From NCBI GenBank assembly GCA_031268215.1, contig JAIRXP010000100.1, positions 1 to 36,391 on the forward strand: a DNA stretch of 36,391 nucleotides, read 5' to 3'. The notes beneath the pieces are model-generated. The model was not told the DNA's origin. It did no database searches and saw only the letters and a program-made list of their open reading frames with translations. This stretch comes from Bifidobacteriaceae bacterium (GTDB lineage: Bacteria > Actinomycetota > Actinomycetes > Actinomycetales > WQXJ01). Made by a program: the position numbers and the translations under genes. Shown here piece after piece: positions 18,169-27,526 of the stretch. Position 1 is the first letter of the stretch; every line of letters begins with the position of its first letter.

Positions 18169-19187
18169 TGACGGTGGACCGAGCTGGGCCTTCGGTAGCA
18201 CCGAAGCGCGGCCGCAACCTGGCAGTGGCGGTCCCGACGGCGCTCGGGATGATCGCCGTGCTGCTGGCCAGCCTGTTATTCAGTCCGTGGCCGTTTGTGG
18301 CGCTGGTTTGCGTCGCGCTGGCGGCGGCGTTACATGAACTGATTCAGGCGCTGGCACGCATTGGCTTCCATGTGCCGTACATTCCGTTGGTGGTGGGATC
18401 GGTTTTCACGGAAGTGGCCGCCGCCCGTTCTGGCGTTCAAGGGGTCGTGGTAGGGGTATTCCTGACGTTGGCGGCCGGCACATTGTGGCGGGCGCTGGAG
18501 GGAGATTACCGGCCGCTGCCTGTTCCTACCGGCCCAGCCAGTTCCGCCGGTCCAGCCGGTCCAGCTAGGTTGGACGATGCCGACGGGGCGGCTCCCGGCG
18601 GCTCCGCGAGTATGGCGGGGGCCGGGTCGCGAGCGGTGAAACGCGGGCGTCACGCGGCCGGCGGTCCGGCCGTTCCGGCACGGGGCGTGATCCAGGACAT
18701 TTACGCCACGGCTTTCGTGACGGCCTACCTGCCAACCCTGGCGGCGTTAGTAGTTTTGCTCAGCTTCAAACAAGAGGGACGTTGGCTGGTCTTGCTGCTC
18801 GTGGGCATCTCGGTGGCTTCTGACACTGGTGGCTATTTCGCTGGCTCGTATTTCGGGAAACACAAGCTCGCTGCCATCATCAGCCCTAAGAAGACCTGGG
18901 AAGGCCTGGCTGGTTCTGTGGGGTTGGCGCTGTTGGCTGGGCTAGGCGGGATGGTCCTGATGGGGCGCCCCTGGTATTTCGGGGTGGCGCTGGGCCTCTT
19001 TGGTGCGCTGGCGGCGACTTTGGGAGACCTGGCTGAATCGCTGCTCAAGCGAGCCATCGACATAAAGGACATGGGAACTCTCCTGCCAGGTCACGGCGGG
19101 GTTCTGGACCGGGTCGATTCAGTATTGATGACGGCGCCCTTCTTCTATGTAGTCATCACCTTGTTTGGTACTGAGGTCTTTGGATGA
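18168..19187 (+). CDS. cdsA: Phosphatidate cytidylyltransferase
   Basis: Multi-TM; SDTGGYFAGSYFGKHKLAAIISPKKTWEGLAGSVG; GDLAESLLKRAIDIKDMGTLLPGHGGVLDRVDSVL. Confidence 0.95.
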   Translation: MTVDRAGPSVAPKRGRNLAVAVPTALGMIAVLLASLLFSPWPFVALVCVALAAALHELIQALARIGFHVPYIPLVVGSVFTEVAAARSGVQGVVVGVFLTLAAGTLWRALEGDYRPLPVPTGPASSAGPAGPARLDDADGAAPGGSASMAGAGSRAVKRGRHAAGGPAVPARGVIQDIYATAFVTAYLPTLAALVVLLSFKQEGRWLVLLLVGISVASDTGGYFAGSYFGKHKLAAIISPKKTWEGLAGSVGLALLAGLGGMVLMGRPWYFGVALGLFGALAATLGDLAESLLKRAIDIKDMGTLLPGHGGVLDRVDSVLMTAPFFYVVITLFGTEVFG

Positions 19188-20308
19188 CCATGCACCCCTT
19201 GGCGCCGCCGGCGGTGCGCGGGCGCGCCGCCAGACCGCCGCGACACCTGGCGGATTTGACACCCGCCGGTCGGGACGAGTGGGCTGAATCCATGGGGCTG
19301 CCCCGGATGCGGGTGCGGCAGATCTCCCGGCACTACTTCGCTCGGCTGGAACGGGCTGGGAGCGCCATGACGGATCTGCCGGCCAGTGGCCGCGAAGAGT
19401 TGGTGGCAGGGATGCTGCCAGAACTATTGACGCGGGTTGGGCAGCGAAGAACCGATTCGGGCGCCACAGTCAAGACGCTCTATCGCCTGTTCGATGGTGT
19501 GGGCGTGGAAACTGTGTTGATGGGATATCCCGGGCGGGCCACCGTGTGTGTCTCCAGCCAGGCCGGATGCGGGATGGCTTGTCCTTTTTGTGCCACCGGA
19601 GGACTGGGCCTGACACGCAATCTGTCCGCCGGGGAGATTGTCGAACAGGTCCGTCTGGCGGCCGTGGCGGCCGCCGCTGGTGAATTGGGGCCGGGTGTGC
19701 CACCCCGGTTATCGAACGTTGTGTTCATGGGTATGGGCGAACCGTTGGCCAACTACAAGGCCGTGATGACAGCCGTCCGGGCGATTTCCTCGGCCCCACC
19801 GGCGGGGTTCGGGATCTCGGCCCGGAATCTGACCATTTCGACTTGCGGGCTGGTGCCGGGGATTGATCGATTGGCCGGGGAAGGGCTGAGCCTGCGGCTG
19901 GCGGTGTCGCTCCACGCTCCCGATGACGAACTACGTGACAGTCTGGTACCCGTTAACCGGCGCTACGGCATCGGCGAGGTTCTGGACGCGGCCCACCGCT
20001 ATTTTGAGACCACCGGGCGGCGTGTTTCAGTTGAATACGCGCTCATACGAGACGTCAACGACCAGGCCTGGCGGGCGTCCTTGCTGGCCCGGCGGCTCCG
20101 GCGCTACGGCACCGGCTGGGTACACGTCAACCCCATTCCGCTCAACCCTGTGGAAGGCTCCGTCTGGACAGCTTCCCGCCCGGAGGATCAAACGGAGTTT
20201 TGCCGCCGCCTCGAAAATGCGGGCTTGACGGTGACTTTGCGGGACACTAGAGGCCAGGAGATTGACGGCGCTTGCGGACAGCTAGCGGCGAAGGAGGCTA
20301 AGAACTGA
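19184..20308 (+). CDS. rlmN: 23S rRNA (adenine-C2)-methyltransferase RlmN (radical SAM)
   Basis: CGMACPFCATGGLGL (CxxxCxxC); VVFMGMGEPLANYKAV; HVNPIPLNPVEGS. Confidence 0.96.
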   Translation: MTMHPLAPPAVRGRAARPPRHLADLTPAGRDEWAESMGLPRMRVRQISRHYFARLERAGSAMTDLPASGREELVAGMLPELLTRVGQRRTDSGATVKTLYRLFDGVGVETVLMGYPGRATVCVSSQAGCGMACPFCATGGLGLTRNLSAGEIVEQVRLAAVAAAAGELGPGVPPRLSNVVFMGMGEPLANYKAVMTAVRAISSAPPAGFGISARNLTISTCGLVPGIDRLAGEGLSLRLAVSLHAPDDELRDSLVPVNRRYGIGEVLDAAHRYFETTGRRVSVEYALIRDVNDQAWRASLLARRLRRYGTGWVHVNPIPLNPVEGSVWTASRPEDQTEFCRRLENAGLTVTLRDTRGQEIDGACGQLAAKEAKN

Positions 20309-20856
20309 TGACAGATCTATTCCGCCGGGCCAGAGGCGGCAAGGGTTACGACACCCATGAAGTGGACGATTTCTTTGGCCGCGCCCAGGCCGTGTATGAG
20401 GGCCGGTCGGGCGAGGCGATGACTCCCCACACCGTGCGTACCGCAGCGTTTTCGCAGGTCAAGGGCGGATATGATGAGCCGCAGGTGGATGGTGCGCTGG
20501 ACCGGCTGGACAGTGCCTTCACACGTAAGGAGCGCGCGGATTTCATCGCCCAGTACGGGCAGCAAGCCTGGCTGGATAAGATCGTCGAACGCGCTACGAC
20601 GCTTTATGACCGTCTCTCGCGGCCGGATGGCCGCAAGTTCGCGCCGGCGGAGAACGGCAAGCCGGCCTATGACCGCAGCCAGGTGGACGCCTTGTTGCAC
20701 CGGCTGGCGAACTATTTCAACAACGGTGCCGAGTTGCCCTCGGCGGATGTCCGCCATGCCGTCTTCACTCCGGTGCGGGGCAAGCGCGGCTACGCGATGG
20801 GTCCGGTTGACGCTTATCTGGACCGCGCCCTGGAGGTAATCCTGGCAGCCGAATAG
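20308..20856 (+). CDS. DivIVA-domain-containing protein with four tandem DivIVA-like motifs
   Basis: GYDTHEVDDFFGRA, GYDEPQVDGALDRLDSAF, AYDRSQVDALLHRLANYF, GYAMGPVDAYLDRALEVI. Overlaps the rlmN stop. Confidence 0.78.
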   Translation: MTDLFRRARGGKGYDTHEVDDFFGRAQAVYEGRSGEAMTPHTVRTAAFSQVKGGYDEPQVDGALDRLDSAFTRKERADFIAQYGQQAWLDKIVERATTLYDRLSRPDGRKFAPAENGKPAYDRSQVDALLHRLANYFNNGAELPSADVRHAVFTPVRGKRGYAMGPVDAYLDRALEVILAAE

Positions 20857-20863
20857 CCGGCTG
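20846..20863 (+). terminator. Hairpin with the DivIVA-like gene stop codon in the loop
   Basis: CAGCCG-AATAGC-CGGCTG; TAG stop at 20854-20856. Confidence 0.4.
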
Positions 20864-20908
20864 GCATGGGGTCCCGGACTTAGGCCGTTTCGTTTCGTAC
20901 ACTCCAAG

Positions 20909-20948
20909 GAGCCGCTTTTCAGCCCACCAAGGCCCGCGAAGCGGACTC
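20909..20948 (+). promoter_or_regulatory. Leader/operator hairpin candidate upstream of the SLC13 transporter
   Basis: GAGCCGCTT ... AAGCGG-A-CTC: 9 bp with one bulged A. Confidence 0.3.
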
Positions 20949-20991
20949 TTGTACGTATACAGAACTTGATTCAACCCCGAGGAGACCCCAG

Positions 20992-22530
20992 ATGGCGTCA
21001 GGACCGCCAGCCCGTGAATCCCACCATGTCCACCACTTGCCGGAGGCCCGAATCCGGATCATCAACCGGCGGCGCATTGGAATAGTGCTGGGCCCGGTCC
21101 TGTTCCTGGTTTGCTACTTCGCCATGCCGGACGTAGATCCCAACACGCCAGCGGCCATTGGCCCGGCGGGCAGCCGGGCGGCAGCGATAGTGGCCGGCGT
21201 GCTTTGCCTGATGGCCGTGTGGTGGATGACAGAAGTCCTGCCGCTATATGTGACCGCGTTAGTTCCCCTGGTGGCTTTCCCGTTACTGCAGGTCAGCGAC
21301 ATCGAGACAGCCGCCGCGCCCTACGCCAACAAGATCATCTTCCTGTTCCTGGGTGGATTCGTGCTGGCCATGTCGATGGAGCGGTGGAACCTTCACCGGC
21401 GGGTCGCGGTCTGGGTGATCTTGGCTGTGGGCTCCAAACCGCGGGCCATCTTGTTTGGCTTCATGCTGGCGACATCCTTCCTGTCGCTCTGGGTCTCTAA
21501 CACGGCCACTGCCGTCATGATGCTGCCAATCGCCACATCCGTGCTGAAACTGGTGGAATCCGTCACCAAACGCAAGGACCGTGGTTTCAGGGTCGCCATG
21601 GTCCTGGGGATCGCCTACGGCGCTTCAATTGGATCGTTTGGCACGCCCATCGCTTCACCCCCCAACGCGATCGCCTTGGGCTACCTGGCCGAGCAGGGCA
21701 TCAATATCTCCTTCTTCGACTGGATGAAGGTCGGGATTCCGCTGTGGGCGGTCTTCCTGGTGATTGGCTGGCTGCTGCTGACCTTCGTGTCCAGCCCGCC
21801 CTCAGCTAAGGCGGCCATTCCGGGCCACAAAGAGATCATGCGTGCGGAACTGGCCAAGCTGGGCCCCTTCCAGGGGCCGGAGCGCCGCGTCGCCGTCATC
21901 TTTGTCCTGTGCGCCCTGGCTTGGATCGGCCACGGGTGGATTGAGGGTCTTCTGAACTGGGAAAGCAGCGGTATCAGCGACGAATTGATCGCTGTGATGG
22001 TGATCTTTGTGTTGTTCCTGACGCCGGTTTCCTTCCGGCGGCCCGGCCGTGGCCTGATGAACTGGGGCGATCTCAAGGGCTTGCCTTGGGGAATCCTTTA
22101 TTTGTTTGGTGGCGGGTTGTCGGTGGCTCAGCAAGTCGGCGCCTCCGGCCTGGCGAACTGGATCGGTGAACGGGCGCGGGGATTGGGCGGGCTCGACCTG
22201 TTTTGGCTGTTGATCGTGTGCTGCGCCCTGACCTGGATCATCACGGAATTCATGTCCAACACCGCGGCTGCGGCAACCTTGATCCCAATCTTCGGGTCGG
22301 TGGCGATTGTGCTGGGCTATTCGCCGGTGATGCTGGCCATACCGGTTGCCATGGCCGCTTCCTGCGCCTTTATGATGCCGGCCGGCACTCCACCCAACGC
22401 CGTCGCTTACTCCTCCGGCATGATCAAGATTGGCGACATGAACCGGGCCGGGGCGATGATCGCCGTGGCGGGCGTCCTGATGGTGGCAGTGAACATGTTC
22501 ATTTGGGGGCGCCTAGTCTTGGGGCTGTGA
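20992..22530 (+). CDS. SLC13/DASS family sodium:anion (dicarboxylate/sulfate) symporter
   Basis: ~12 hydrophobic segments; LWVSNTATAVMMLPIATSVL; SIGSFGTPIASPPNAIALGYL; EFMSNTAAAATLIPIFGSVA; MPAGTPPNAVAYSSGMI. Confidence 0.9.
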   Translation: MASGPPARESHHVHHLPEARIRIINRRRIGIVLGPVLFLVCYFAMPDVDPNTPAAIGPAGSRAAAIVAGVLCLMAVWWMTEVLPLYVTALVPLVAFPLLQVSDIETAAAPYANKIIFLFLGGFVLAMSMERWNLHRRVAVWVILAVGSKPRAILFGFMLATSFLSLWVSNTATAVMMLPIATSVLKLVESVTKRKDRGFRVAMVLGIAYGASIGSFGTPIASPPNAIALGYLAEQGINISFFDWMKVGIPLWAVFLVIGWLLLTFVSSPPSAKAAIPGHKEIMRAELAKLGPFQGPERRVAVIFVLCALAWIGHGWIEGLLNWESSGISDELIAVMVIFVLFLTPVSFRRPGRGLMNWGDLKGLPWGILYLFGGGLSVAQQVGASGLANWIGERARGLGGLDLFWLLIVCCALTWIITEFMSNTAAAATLIPIFGSVAIVLGYSPVMLAIPVAMAASCAFMMPAGTPPNAVAYSSGMIKIGDMNRAGAMIAVAGVLMVAVNMFIWGRLVLGL

Positions 22531-22599
22531 CGCCGGCTGTGACCTCCGGGGGCGACTCTTGGCGCCGGGCCGCCGCGTTAGCCGGTCGGGACGGCCGGC

Positions 22600-22616
22600 C
22601 GTGACCGCTTGTCACG
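22600..22616 (+). terminator. Candidate terminator hairpin downstream of the SLC13 gene
   Basis: CGTGAC-CGCTT-GTCACG, no U-tract. Confidence 0.35.
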
Positions 22617-22645
22617 CGGCTGCCGCCGCACCCGCCGGCACCTGT

Positions 22646-22651
22646 TACGGT
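22646..22651 (+). promoter_or_regulatory. Candidate -10 (TACGGT) of a leaderless transcript
   Basis: TANNNT 6 nt before ATG 22658. Confidence 0.45.
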
Positions 22652-22657
22652 TGAAAC

Positions 22658-22840
22658 ATGACAGGCGATCCGCTTGAGATTTTCCAACCGGGGCTGGAAC
22701 ACTGGAACCTTGAGAAAGAACGCCAGCGCCACGCGACACACGAATGCTTCATTGACGCTCCGCCATGGGACGCACAGCTCGACGCCGGAGCCATTCGGCT
22801 GACAGTGCCTAGCGAGGTCGAGGATCCCGCCAGCGAGTAG
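22658..22840 (+). CDS. Small DUF6191-like protein
   Basis: MTGDPLEIFQPGLEHWNLEKERQRHATHECFID resembles the small actinobacterial DPLEIFxPGxxHxxEExxR family; start fits a leaderless promoter. Confidence 0.6.
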   Translation: MTGDPLEIFQPGLEHWNLEKERQRHATHECFIDAPPWDAQLDAGAIRLTVPSEVEDPASE

Positions 22841-22984
22841 TCCCGTTGGCAAAATGGGGGGCTGGCCACCGGGCCGGGGAGGCGTGGTGAGTGGACGGCA
22901 TCGGCCGCCAAGGACGGCGCGACGGCGCGGATTCCCGCCTGGCCTGTCCAATGCGCTAAGGTGGGGACTTGCCGTCTAACGGCC

Positions 22985-23025
22985 GCGGTGCCTAGTGCCC
23001 GGGTGGATCAGCCCCGGTGCTCCGC
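22985..23025 (+). ncRNA. Candidate rpsO (S15) leader stem-loops
   Basis: GCGG (22985-22988)/CCGC (23022-23025) enclosing CCGGG (22999-23003)/CCCGG (23013-23017); TAAGGT -10 candidate upstream. Confidence 0.3.
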
Positions 23026-23060
23026 GCAACAACCAGTAACAAAAGGAGTGAACTAGAGCT

Positions 23061-23330
23061 ATGCCGCTCGATTCCGCCACCAAGGCCAAGATCGTCGCCG
23101 AATACGGTACGCATGAAGGCGACACCGGCTCGCCGGAGGTCCAGATCGCACTGCTGTCGCAGCGGATCAAGGACCTGACCGAACACTTCAAGGAGCACAC
23201 ACACGATCACCATTCGCGCCGTGGGCTGCTATTACTGGTGGGCCAACGCCGCCGGCTGCTGGGATACCTGGAATCAATCGACGTGGAGCGTTACCGCTCT
23301 GTCGTCAAGCGTCTAGGTCTGCGCCGCTAG
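23061..23330 (+). CDS. rpsO: 30S ribosomal protein S15
   Basis: [62 protein letters not shown] Shine-Dalgarno. Confidence 0.97.
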   Translation: MPLDSATKAKIVAEYGTHEGDTGSPEVQIALLSQRIKDLTEHFKEHTHDHHSRRGLLLLVGQRRRLLGYLESIDVERYRSVVKRLGLRR

Positions 23331-23336
23331 CGGCGC
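23321..23336 (+). terminator. Hairpin with the rpsO stop codon in its loop
   Basis: Perfect palindrome GCGCCG-CTAG-CGGCGC; TAG stop 23328-23330. Confidence 0.45.
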
Positions 23337-23430
23337 GGTGCCCTAGGGGCGGCCTGACATCAATTGAATAGTGTAATTAGCCAGAACTTCCGTTCGCATT
23401 AGCGGTCCTCGGTAGTGGCTTCCGTAAGCA

Positions 23431-23445
23431 CGGCGCTAAGCGCCG
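23431..23445 (+). promoter_or_regulatory. Hairpin in the rpsO-pnp intergenic region
   Basis: CGGCGC-TAA-GCGCCG. Confidence 0.4.
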
Positions 23446-23568
23446 GAATGAATGAACGGTGCCGGACGGTACCGGGCATGGGCAAGCTCCAGCGCCGTTG
23501 TCCTTACGTGAGCCTCGATCGAAGACCGCACGGGAAGCCCTGGCTCTTGGAACCTGCGGTTGGGGTGC

Positions 23569-23591
23569 GACAGGCCAGACTTTGGCCTGTC
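23569..23591 (+). promoter_or_regulatory. pnp leader hairpin candidate
   Basis: Perfect 9-bp stem GACAGGCCA-GACTT-TGGCCTGTC, 40 nt upstream of the pnp start. Confidence 0.55.
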
Positions 23592-23631
23592 TGCTACCTG
23601 GCTCCGCTCAACCAAAGTAAGGAGGGTACCC

Positions 23632-25941
23632 ATGGAGGGTCCCGAAATCATTTTTGCTGAAGCCACCATTGACAATGGAGCTTATGGCAAGCGCCTGGTC
23701 AGATTTGAAACTGGCCGGCTAGCGCGGCAGGCCGCTGGATCGGTCGCCGCCTATCTGGACGACGAAACGATGGTCCTGTCCACCACCACGGCGGGTAAGC
23801 ACCCACGTGAACACTTCGACTTCTTCCCGCTCACGGTAGATGTCGAAGAACGAATGTACGCCGCTGGGCGCATTCCTGGCAGCTTCTTCCGCCGCGAGGG
23901 GCGGCCCACTACGGACGCGGTTCTGGCCTGCCGACTGATTGACCGCCCGCTGCGGCCGTTGTTCGTCAAGGGCTTGCGCAATGAGGTTCAGGTGGTGGAG
24001 ACCATTCTGGCCATCCACCCCGATGACGCCTACGACGTGCTGGCGATCAACGCCGCGTCGTTGTCCACCCAGATCGCGGGACTGCCTTTCTCTGGCCCAG
24101 TGGCGGGCACGCGGATCGCTCTGATTGACGGCCACTGGGTGGCCTTCCCCCGTTGGTCGGAGCGTGAGCGTGCGGTCTTCGAGATGGTCGTGGCGGGCCG
24201 GATCGTAGGAGATGACGTAGCCATCGCCATGATCGAAGCTGAAGCCGGGGAACGGTCCTGGGACTTGATCAAGAACCAGGGCGCTCAGGCGCCCACCGAA
24301 GAGGTCGTCGCGGAAGGGCTGGAGGCCGCCAAGCCGTTCCTGCGGGAATTGTGCCTGGCTCAGCAGAGCCTGGCGGAGCGGGTGGCCAAGCCGAGTCGCG
24401 AATTCCCGCTCTTCCCGGATTACCAAGAAGACGCCTACCAGGCGACGGCTCAGGTTGTCACTGACGAACTGCGCCAGGCCATCCGGATTGGCGACAAGCA
24501 AGAACGCGAAGCCAGGCTGGACGCGATCAAGGACCAGGCGCTGGGCGCCTTGGAGGCGAACTTCCCGGAACGGGAGAAGGAAATCGCCGCCGCGGTCCGG
24601 GCCATCACCAAGAAGCTCGTGCGGGAGCGCGTGTTGACGGATGGCCTGCGGATCGACGGGCGCTCGCTGCGCGATATCCGCACACTGTCCGCGGAAGTTG
24701 AGGTAATCCCCAGGGTCCACGGCTCGGCCCTGTTTGAGCGCGGCGAGACTCAGATTCTGGGTGTCACCACCCTGAACATGCTTCGCCTGGAGCAGCAGAT
24801 CGACTCGCTCAGCCCCATCACGCACAAGCGCTACATGCACAACTACAATTTCCCGCCCTATTCGACCGGCGAAACCGGTCGCGTGGGCAGCCCCAAGCGG
24901 CGCGAGATTGGCCATGGGGCTCTGGCGGAACGGGCCTTGGTGCCGGTCCTGCCGAGCCGCGAGGATTTCCCGTACGCCATTAGGCAAGTCTCTGAGGCAC
25001 TCGGCTCGAACGGGTCCACTTCGATGGGTTCGGTATGTGCCTCGACCTTGTCGCTGCTCAACGCGGGTGTACCGCTGAAGGCGCCGGTGGCCGGAATCGC
25101 CATGGGCCTGATGAGCGACACCGTTGATGGTGAAGTGCGTTATGCCGCTCTGACGGACATCCTGGGCGCCGAAGACGCCTTTGGCGACATGGACTTCAAG
25201 GTGGCGGGCACATCTGAATTCGTTACCGCGATTCAGTTGGACACCAAGCTGGAAGGCATTCCGGCCTCGGTGCTGGCGGCGGCGCTGACCCAAGCCCGCG
25301 AGGCCCGGCTGCACATCCTCAGCGTGATGACCGAGGCGATTGATGGGCCAGATGAGATGAGCCCATTGGCTCCGCGGGTCATTACGGTGAAGGTGCCAAT
25401 CGACAAGATTGGTGAGGTGATCGGGCCCAAGGGCAAGATGATCAACCAGATCCAAGATGAGACCGGCGCCGACATCTCTATTGAGGACGATGGCACGGTC
25501 TACATTGGCGCGACTGACGGTCCCTCGGCTGAAGCCGCCCGCAACCAGATCAACGCGATCGCCAACCCGCAGATGCCGGAAGTCGGTGAGCGCTTCGTTG
25601 GCACCGTTGTCAAGACGACCACCTTTGGCGCCTTCATCTCGTTGACTCCTGGCAAAGATGGGCTGTTGCACATTTCGCAGATTCGCCGCCTGGTTGGCGG
25701 CCGTCGGGTTGAGAACGTCGATGACGTGCTTCAGGTTGGCCAGAAGGTCCAGGTTGAGGTTGCGGAGATTGACCCCCGCGGCAAGTTGTCGCTACACGCC
25801 GTGGTGGACGATGCCGACGGGTCACCTGCCGCTGCGGAGGCCGGCCATGGGGACGGGGGCGGCGAGGACCGTCGGGACCGTCCGCGGCGCCGGCGCGAGC
25901 GCCATACGCACATTCACAGTGAGGATCGCGACGAGCAGTGA
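23632..25941 (+). CDS. pnp: Polyribonucleotide nucleotidyltransferase (PNPase) with KH and S1 domains
   Basis: [73 protein letters not shown] (KH); [28 protein letters not shown] (S1). Start at 23632 after AAGGAGG. Confidence 0.96.
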   Translation: MEGPEIIFAEATIDNGAYGKRLVRFETGRLARQAAGSVAAYLDDETMVLSTTTAGKHPREHFDFFPLTVDVEERMYAAGRIPGSFFRREGRPTTDAVLACRLIDRPLRPLFVKGLRNEVQVVETILAIHPDDAYDVLAINAASLSTQIAGLPFSGPVAGTRIALIDGHWVAFPRWSERERAVFEMVVAGRIVGDDVAIAMIEAEAGERSWDLIKNQGAQAPTEEVVAEGLEAAKPFLRELCLAQQSLAERVAKPSREFPLFPDYQEDAYQATAQVVTDELRQAIRIGDKQEREARLDAIKDQALGALEANFPEREKEIAAAVRAITKKLVRERVLTDGLRIDGRSLRDIRTLSAEVEVIPRVHGSALFERGETQILGVTTLNMLRLEQQIDSLSPITHKRYMHNYNFPPYSTGETGRVGSPKRREIGHGALAERALVPVLPSREDFPYAIRQVSEALGSNGSTSMGSVCASTLSLLNAGVPLKAPVAGIAMGLMSDTVDGEVRYAALTDILGAEDAFGDMDFKVAGTSEFVTAIQLDTKLEGIPASVLAAALTQAREARLHILSVMTEAIDGPDEMSPLAPRVITVKVPIDKIGEVIGPKGKMINQIQDETGADISIEDDGTVYIGATDGPSAEAARNQINAIANPQMPEVGERFVGTVVKTTTFGAFISLTPGKDGLLHISQIRRLVGGRRVENVDDVLQVGQKVQVEVAEIDPRGKLSLHAVVDDADGSPAAAEAGHGDGGGEDRRDRPRRRRERHTHIHSEDRDEQ

Positions 25942-25954
25942 TTAGGGCTTGGTA

Positions 25955-27271
25955 ATGCCAGAAGCTGCTGGCCCGCCTGATCCAGGTCTCCCTGGCCTGG
26001 GTCTGTCTGATCCAGGCCAGGCTGAAGTCACCGTTCTGCCCACGGGCGCGCGCATCTGGACGCAACGGTCCGCCAGCGCTCATTCGTTTGTGATTGGCCT
26101 GTGGATGCGGGTTGGCTCACGGGACGAGGCCCCTGGGCAGTACGGTTCGACTCACTTCTTGGAGCATCTGCTCTTCAAGGGCACCAAGATCCGCTCCGCT
26201 GAGGAGATTGCGGTGGCCTTCGACGCCGTGGGCGGCGAATTCAACGCCGCCACCGCCAAGGAGTCGACCTGCTACTACGCTCGGGTCCTGGGTACACATT
26301 CCGATCTAGCGATTGACCTGCTGACGGACATGCTGACTTCATCGGTGATTGACCGGCTCGACTTTGAGGTCGAACGCGGGGTCATTCTGGAAGAATTGGC
26401 GATGAACCAGGATGACCCGGAGGATGTGGCCCATGAAGCGTTCGCGTCGGCAGTCTACGCTGGTCACCCCTTGGCCCGGCCTATTGGCGGCCGCCCCGAG
26501 GACATCCAGGCGGTTACCCGTGATTCGGTTTGGGATCACTACCAGCGCCATTATCGGCCTCAGAATCTGGTGGTGACCGCGTCTGGGAGCCTTGAACATG
26601 ACCGGGTAGTGGAGTTGGTCTCTGAGGCCCTGGAACGCGGCGGCTGGGGTCTTGACGCCGCCGGCTCACATGAACCGGCCGCGTTGCGGCCGGTTCGGCC
26701 TCAAGCGGCTTTGCCGGTCAAAGGCGAGATGGTGGGCCTTGGCCGGCCAACTGAGCAAGTTCAGGTACTGGTTGGCTGCGAGGGGCTGATCGCCACCGAT
26801 CCGCGCCGCCACGCGCTGGCGGTGCTAGGGGCCATCCTGGGCGGCGGGATGTCTTCGCGTCTGTTCCAGGAAATCCGGGCGAAACGGGGCCTGGCTTATT
26901 CTGCTTATTGCTTCATTTCGGGTCATTCTGACGCTGGATCGTTTGGGCTGTATGCGGGCTGTGGCCCGGCCAGCGCGGCGGAAGTGACAACTTTGATGGA
27001 ATCCGAATGGGAGCGGTTGGCTCGTGAAGGACTGCGTCCAGGAGAACTGGAGCGGGCCAAGGGCCAGATCGCCGGTGGCACGTTGCTGTCTCTGGAGGAT
27101 CCGTACTCGCCCATGAACCGCCTGGGCCAGGCGGCTACCTTGATGGGTGAATTGCCGCCGGTTCGCGAAGTGATTGCGCGGATTGAGGCCGTGACGGGCG
27201 ATCAGGTTCGCGACCTGGCGGCCGAACTAGGTGCTCGTCCGCGTTCCCGGGTAGTTGTGGGGCCGGCCTAG
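25955..27271 (+). CDS. M16 family zinc metallopeptidase
   Basis: THFLEHLLFKGTKIRSAEEIAVAFDAVGGEFNAATAKESTCYYARVL (HxxEH); second domain GGGMSSRLFQEIRAKRGLAYS. Confidence 0.93.
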   Translation: MPEAAGPPDPGLPGLGLSDPGQAEVTVLPTGARIWTQRSASAHSFVIGLWMRVGSRDEAPGQYGSTHFLEHLLFKGTKIRSAEEIAVAFDAVGGEFNAATAKESTCYYARVLGTHSDLAIDLLTDMLTSSVIDRLDFEVERGVILEELAMNQDDPEDVAHEAFASAVYAGHPLARPIGGRPEDIQAVTRDSVWDHYQRHYRPQNLVVTASGSLEHDRVVELVSEALERGGWGLDAAGSHEPAALRPVRPQAALPVKGEMVGLGRPTEQVQVLVGCEGLIATDPRRHALAVLGAILGGGMSSRLFQEIRAKRGLAYSAYCFISGHSDAGSFGLYAGCGPASAAEVTTLMESEWERLAREGLRPGELERAKGQIAGGTLLSLEDPYSPMNRLGQAATLMGELPPVREVIARIEAVTGDQVRDLAAELGARPRSRVVVGPA

Positions 27272-27281
27272 AAAGGCCGGC
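27262..27281 (+). terminator. Strong hairpin spanning the M16 stop codon
   Basis: GCCGGCCT-AGAA-AGGCCGGC, 8-bp perfect stem; TAG stop at 27269-27271; no U-tract. Confidence 0.55.
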
Positions 27282-27373
27282 GAAATGCATTCCTGGGGGC
27301 CGTCTAGCTCCACTAGGTGAACAGAGCCTTGACGAATGAGCCGAGTTTTTCATACCGGGGTCCCCGCAAGAGA

Positions 27374-27390
27374 TTCGGCCGCAGGCCGAA
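27374..27390. other. Perfect hairpin in the M16-dapB intergenic region
   Basis: TTCGGCC-GCA-GGCCGAA; TTGACG -35-like motif at 27329-27334. Confidence 0.35.
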
Positions 27391-27514
27391 GATTCTGTGG
27401 GTCTGCTAGCTGCGGGCTGTCCGGGTTCTTGGCCCGCTCCGGTTCCAGCCTCCTGGCGGGCGCGAGCTGACAGGCCTGGGGCCCAGGTTCGGGACGCCAC
27501 TGGGGTGTTGCCGG

Positions 27515-27520
27515 TAGCCT
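27515..27520 (+). promoter_or_regulatory. Candidate -10 (TAGCCT) of leaderless dapB transcript
   Basis: TANNNT 6 nt before GTG 27527. Confidence 0.45.
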
Positions 27521-27526
27521 GGGGGC

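Noticed and set aside
20946-20965. TGTACGTATACA near-palindrome upstream of the SLC13 gene as a CRP-like site
   Set aside because: Only the outer 4 bp are symmetric; too weak.
23719-25671. 650-aa minus-strand ORF antisense to pnp
   Set aside because: Lies entirely inside the well-supported pnp gene in a high-GC frame; the translation has no recognisable domain.
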